This document shows, one piece after another, positions 6,362 through 7,016 of a stretch of DNA of 7,016 bases. The DNA comes from Campylobacteraceae bacterium (GTDB lineage: Bacteria; Campylobacterota; Campylobacteria; Campylobacterales; Sulfurospirillaceae): contig JALUMJ010000174.1 of the NCBI GenBank assembly GCA_027040375.1, positions 1 to 7,016 on the forward strand, given 5' to 3'. Within the stretch, counting starts at the first letter, position 1; every line of letters starts with the position of its first letter. The translations under genes and the position numbers were made by a program. The notes beneath the pieces were generated by a model that had not been told where the DNA came from, did no database searches, and saw nothing but the letters and a program-made list of their open reading frames with translations.

Positions 6362-6952
6362 ATGACTAGTTTTTTAATAGGAGCATTTTTAGCAACACTT
6401 ATAAGCGCTCTTTTTACATCAAGATTGTATGGATTGATTCTTTGGTATTCACTGAATTCACTCTCCCTTGCACTTTTGGCTATATCTATAGGCTTTAAGA
6501 TAGATGATAACACTATGATTATAAGCGGATTTCTGACACTCATCGTTAAATCAGCTGTGATTCCATATATATTGAAAAAAGTCAGTATGAAGTTTGGATT
6601 AGCTCGTCAGATTACTCCAAATGTACCGGTTTATTACTCTATTATGCTCATACCCGCACTTTTAGTTTTCACATTTTATTTGGCAGAGCCCATCACAAAT
6701 ATGATGTCTTCAAATGCAAATTATGTAGCCATAAGCATATCAGCTCTATTTTTATCTCTTTTATTGATAATTGAACATAAAAATATAGCAGCTAAAATCA
6801 TAGGATTTTTAACGATAGAAAATTCACTGTTTTTACTAGGAACTACAGCGACAAATGGTATGCCGATGCTTGTAGAACTTGGTATATTTTTTGATTTATT
6901 GATGGCGATTGTCATCATAAATCTACTTTTTAAATCGGAGGAGTTATCGTGA
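6362..6952 (+). CDS. hyfE: HyfE-like (NuoK-related) membrane subunit
   Basis: This 196-residue protein has about seven predicted membrane segments. E. coli HyfE is about 216 residues. The C-terminal half carries the NuoK-like signature: GFLTIENSLFLLG (148-160) with Glu153 in the membrane, then GMPMLVELGIFFDLLMA (166-182) with Glu172 and Asp178. Lys63 lies within the third hydrophobic segment. Such acidic membrane residues belong to the proton path in complex I relatives. It starts 5 bp after the hyfC-like stop; only a weak G-rich element (GGGGG, 6347-6351) precedes it, so it probably depends on translation of the upstream gene. E. coli has hyfD before hyfE; here hyfE follows hyfC directly. 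Its stop overlaps the next gene's GTG start. Confidence 0.87.
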   Translation: MTSFLIGAFLATLISALFTSRLYGLILWYSLNSLSLALLAISIGFKIDDNTMIISGFLTLIVKSAVIPYILKKVSMKFGLARQITPNVPVYYSIMLIPALLVFTFYLAEPITNMMSSNANYVAISISALFLSLLLIIEHKNIAAKIIGFLTIENSLFLLGTTATNGMPMLVELGIFFDLLMAIVIINLLFKSEELS

Positions 6953-7016
6953 TTTTTCTTTTGATGCTGCCCGCACTCATCATGTTGGTATTTTCATTTT
7001 GGGATATAAGCAAATC
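6949..7016 (+). CDS. hyfF: Start of a HyfF-like membrane subunit, cut by the window edge
   Basis: Only 22 codons are visible (M-I-F-L-L-M-L-P-A-L-I-M-L-V-F-S-F-W and on), a strongly hydrophobic N-terminal helix. A GTG start at 6949 is chosen because the exceptional Shine-Dalgarno GGAGGAG (6937-6943) lies five bases upstream and because GTGA overlaps the hyfE-like stop, the same coupling style as at the hyfB/hyfC junction. An in-frame ATG at 6964 is a weaker alternative. Identity as the second antiporter-like subunit HyfF rests on order (B-C-E-F) and hydrophobicity; the sequence is too short to prove the family. Confidence 0.6.
   Translation, partial: MIFLLMLPALIMLVFSFWDISK

Overview
The window is AT-rich and every gene is on the plus strand. 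Gene content and protein style point to a Campylobacterota (former Epsilonproteobacteria) chromosome. The evidence is a cysteine-free 50-residue L32, an Allochromatium-type 2[4Fe-4S] ferredoxin, T-rich promoters with a good -10 box and no clear -35 box, and the order fdx-ndk-DUF177-rpmF-plsX-fabH, which I recall from Campylobacter and its relatives. A free-living Sulfurimonas- or Sulfurospirillum-like member, or a Campylobacter with hydrogenase-4-type genes, would fit. The genus cannot be fixed from this sequence alone.

Layout. Positions 1-75 hold an extended -10 promoter and the leader of a ferredoxin gene (76-360). A 16-bp AT-rich hairpin (378-416) and a second promoter (456-464) separate it from a tightly packed housekeeping run: ndk (507-920), a DUF177/YceD-family protein (929-1282), rpmF (1292-1444), plsX (1445-2440) and fabH (2451-3443). 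Spacers inside this run are 0-10 bp, and rpmF abuts plsX directly. The run links nucleotide balancing, 50S ribosome parts and the start of phospholipid and fatty acid synthesis. A 115-bp leader (3444-3558) with a probable promoter and an imperfect 18-bp direct repeat then introduces a second operon of membrane proteins: hyfB-like (3559-5439), hyfC-like (5436-6356), hyfE-like (6362-6952) and the first 22 codons of a hyfF-like gene (6949 to the end).

The second operon encodes the membrane arm of a group 4 (hydrogenase-4/formate hydrogenlyase-like) or related complex I-like enzyme: an antiporter-like subunit, a NuoH-like subunit and a NuoK-like subunit. The soluble arm (HyfG, HyfH, HyfI equivalents), which would show whether this is a real [NiFe] hydrogenase, lies beyond the right edge. 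Relative to the E. coli hyfABCDEF order as I recall it, no hyfA lies before hyfB and no hyfD lies between hyfC and hyfE.

I see no mobile element, CRISPR array, tRNA or rRNA, and no gene-free stretch longer than 146 bp. Nothing here is clearly a new system. The points most worth following are the compact hyf membrane module with its short HyfB N-terminus, and the repeated sequence and possible operator in front of it.
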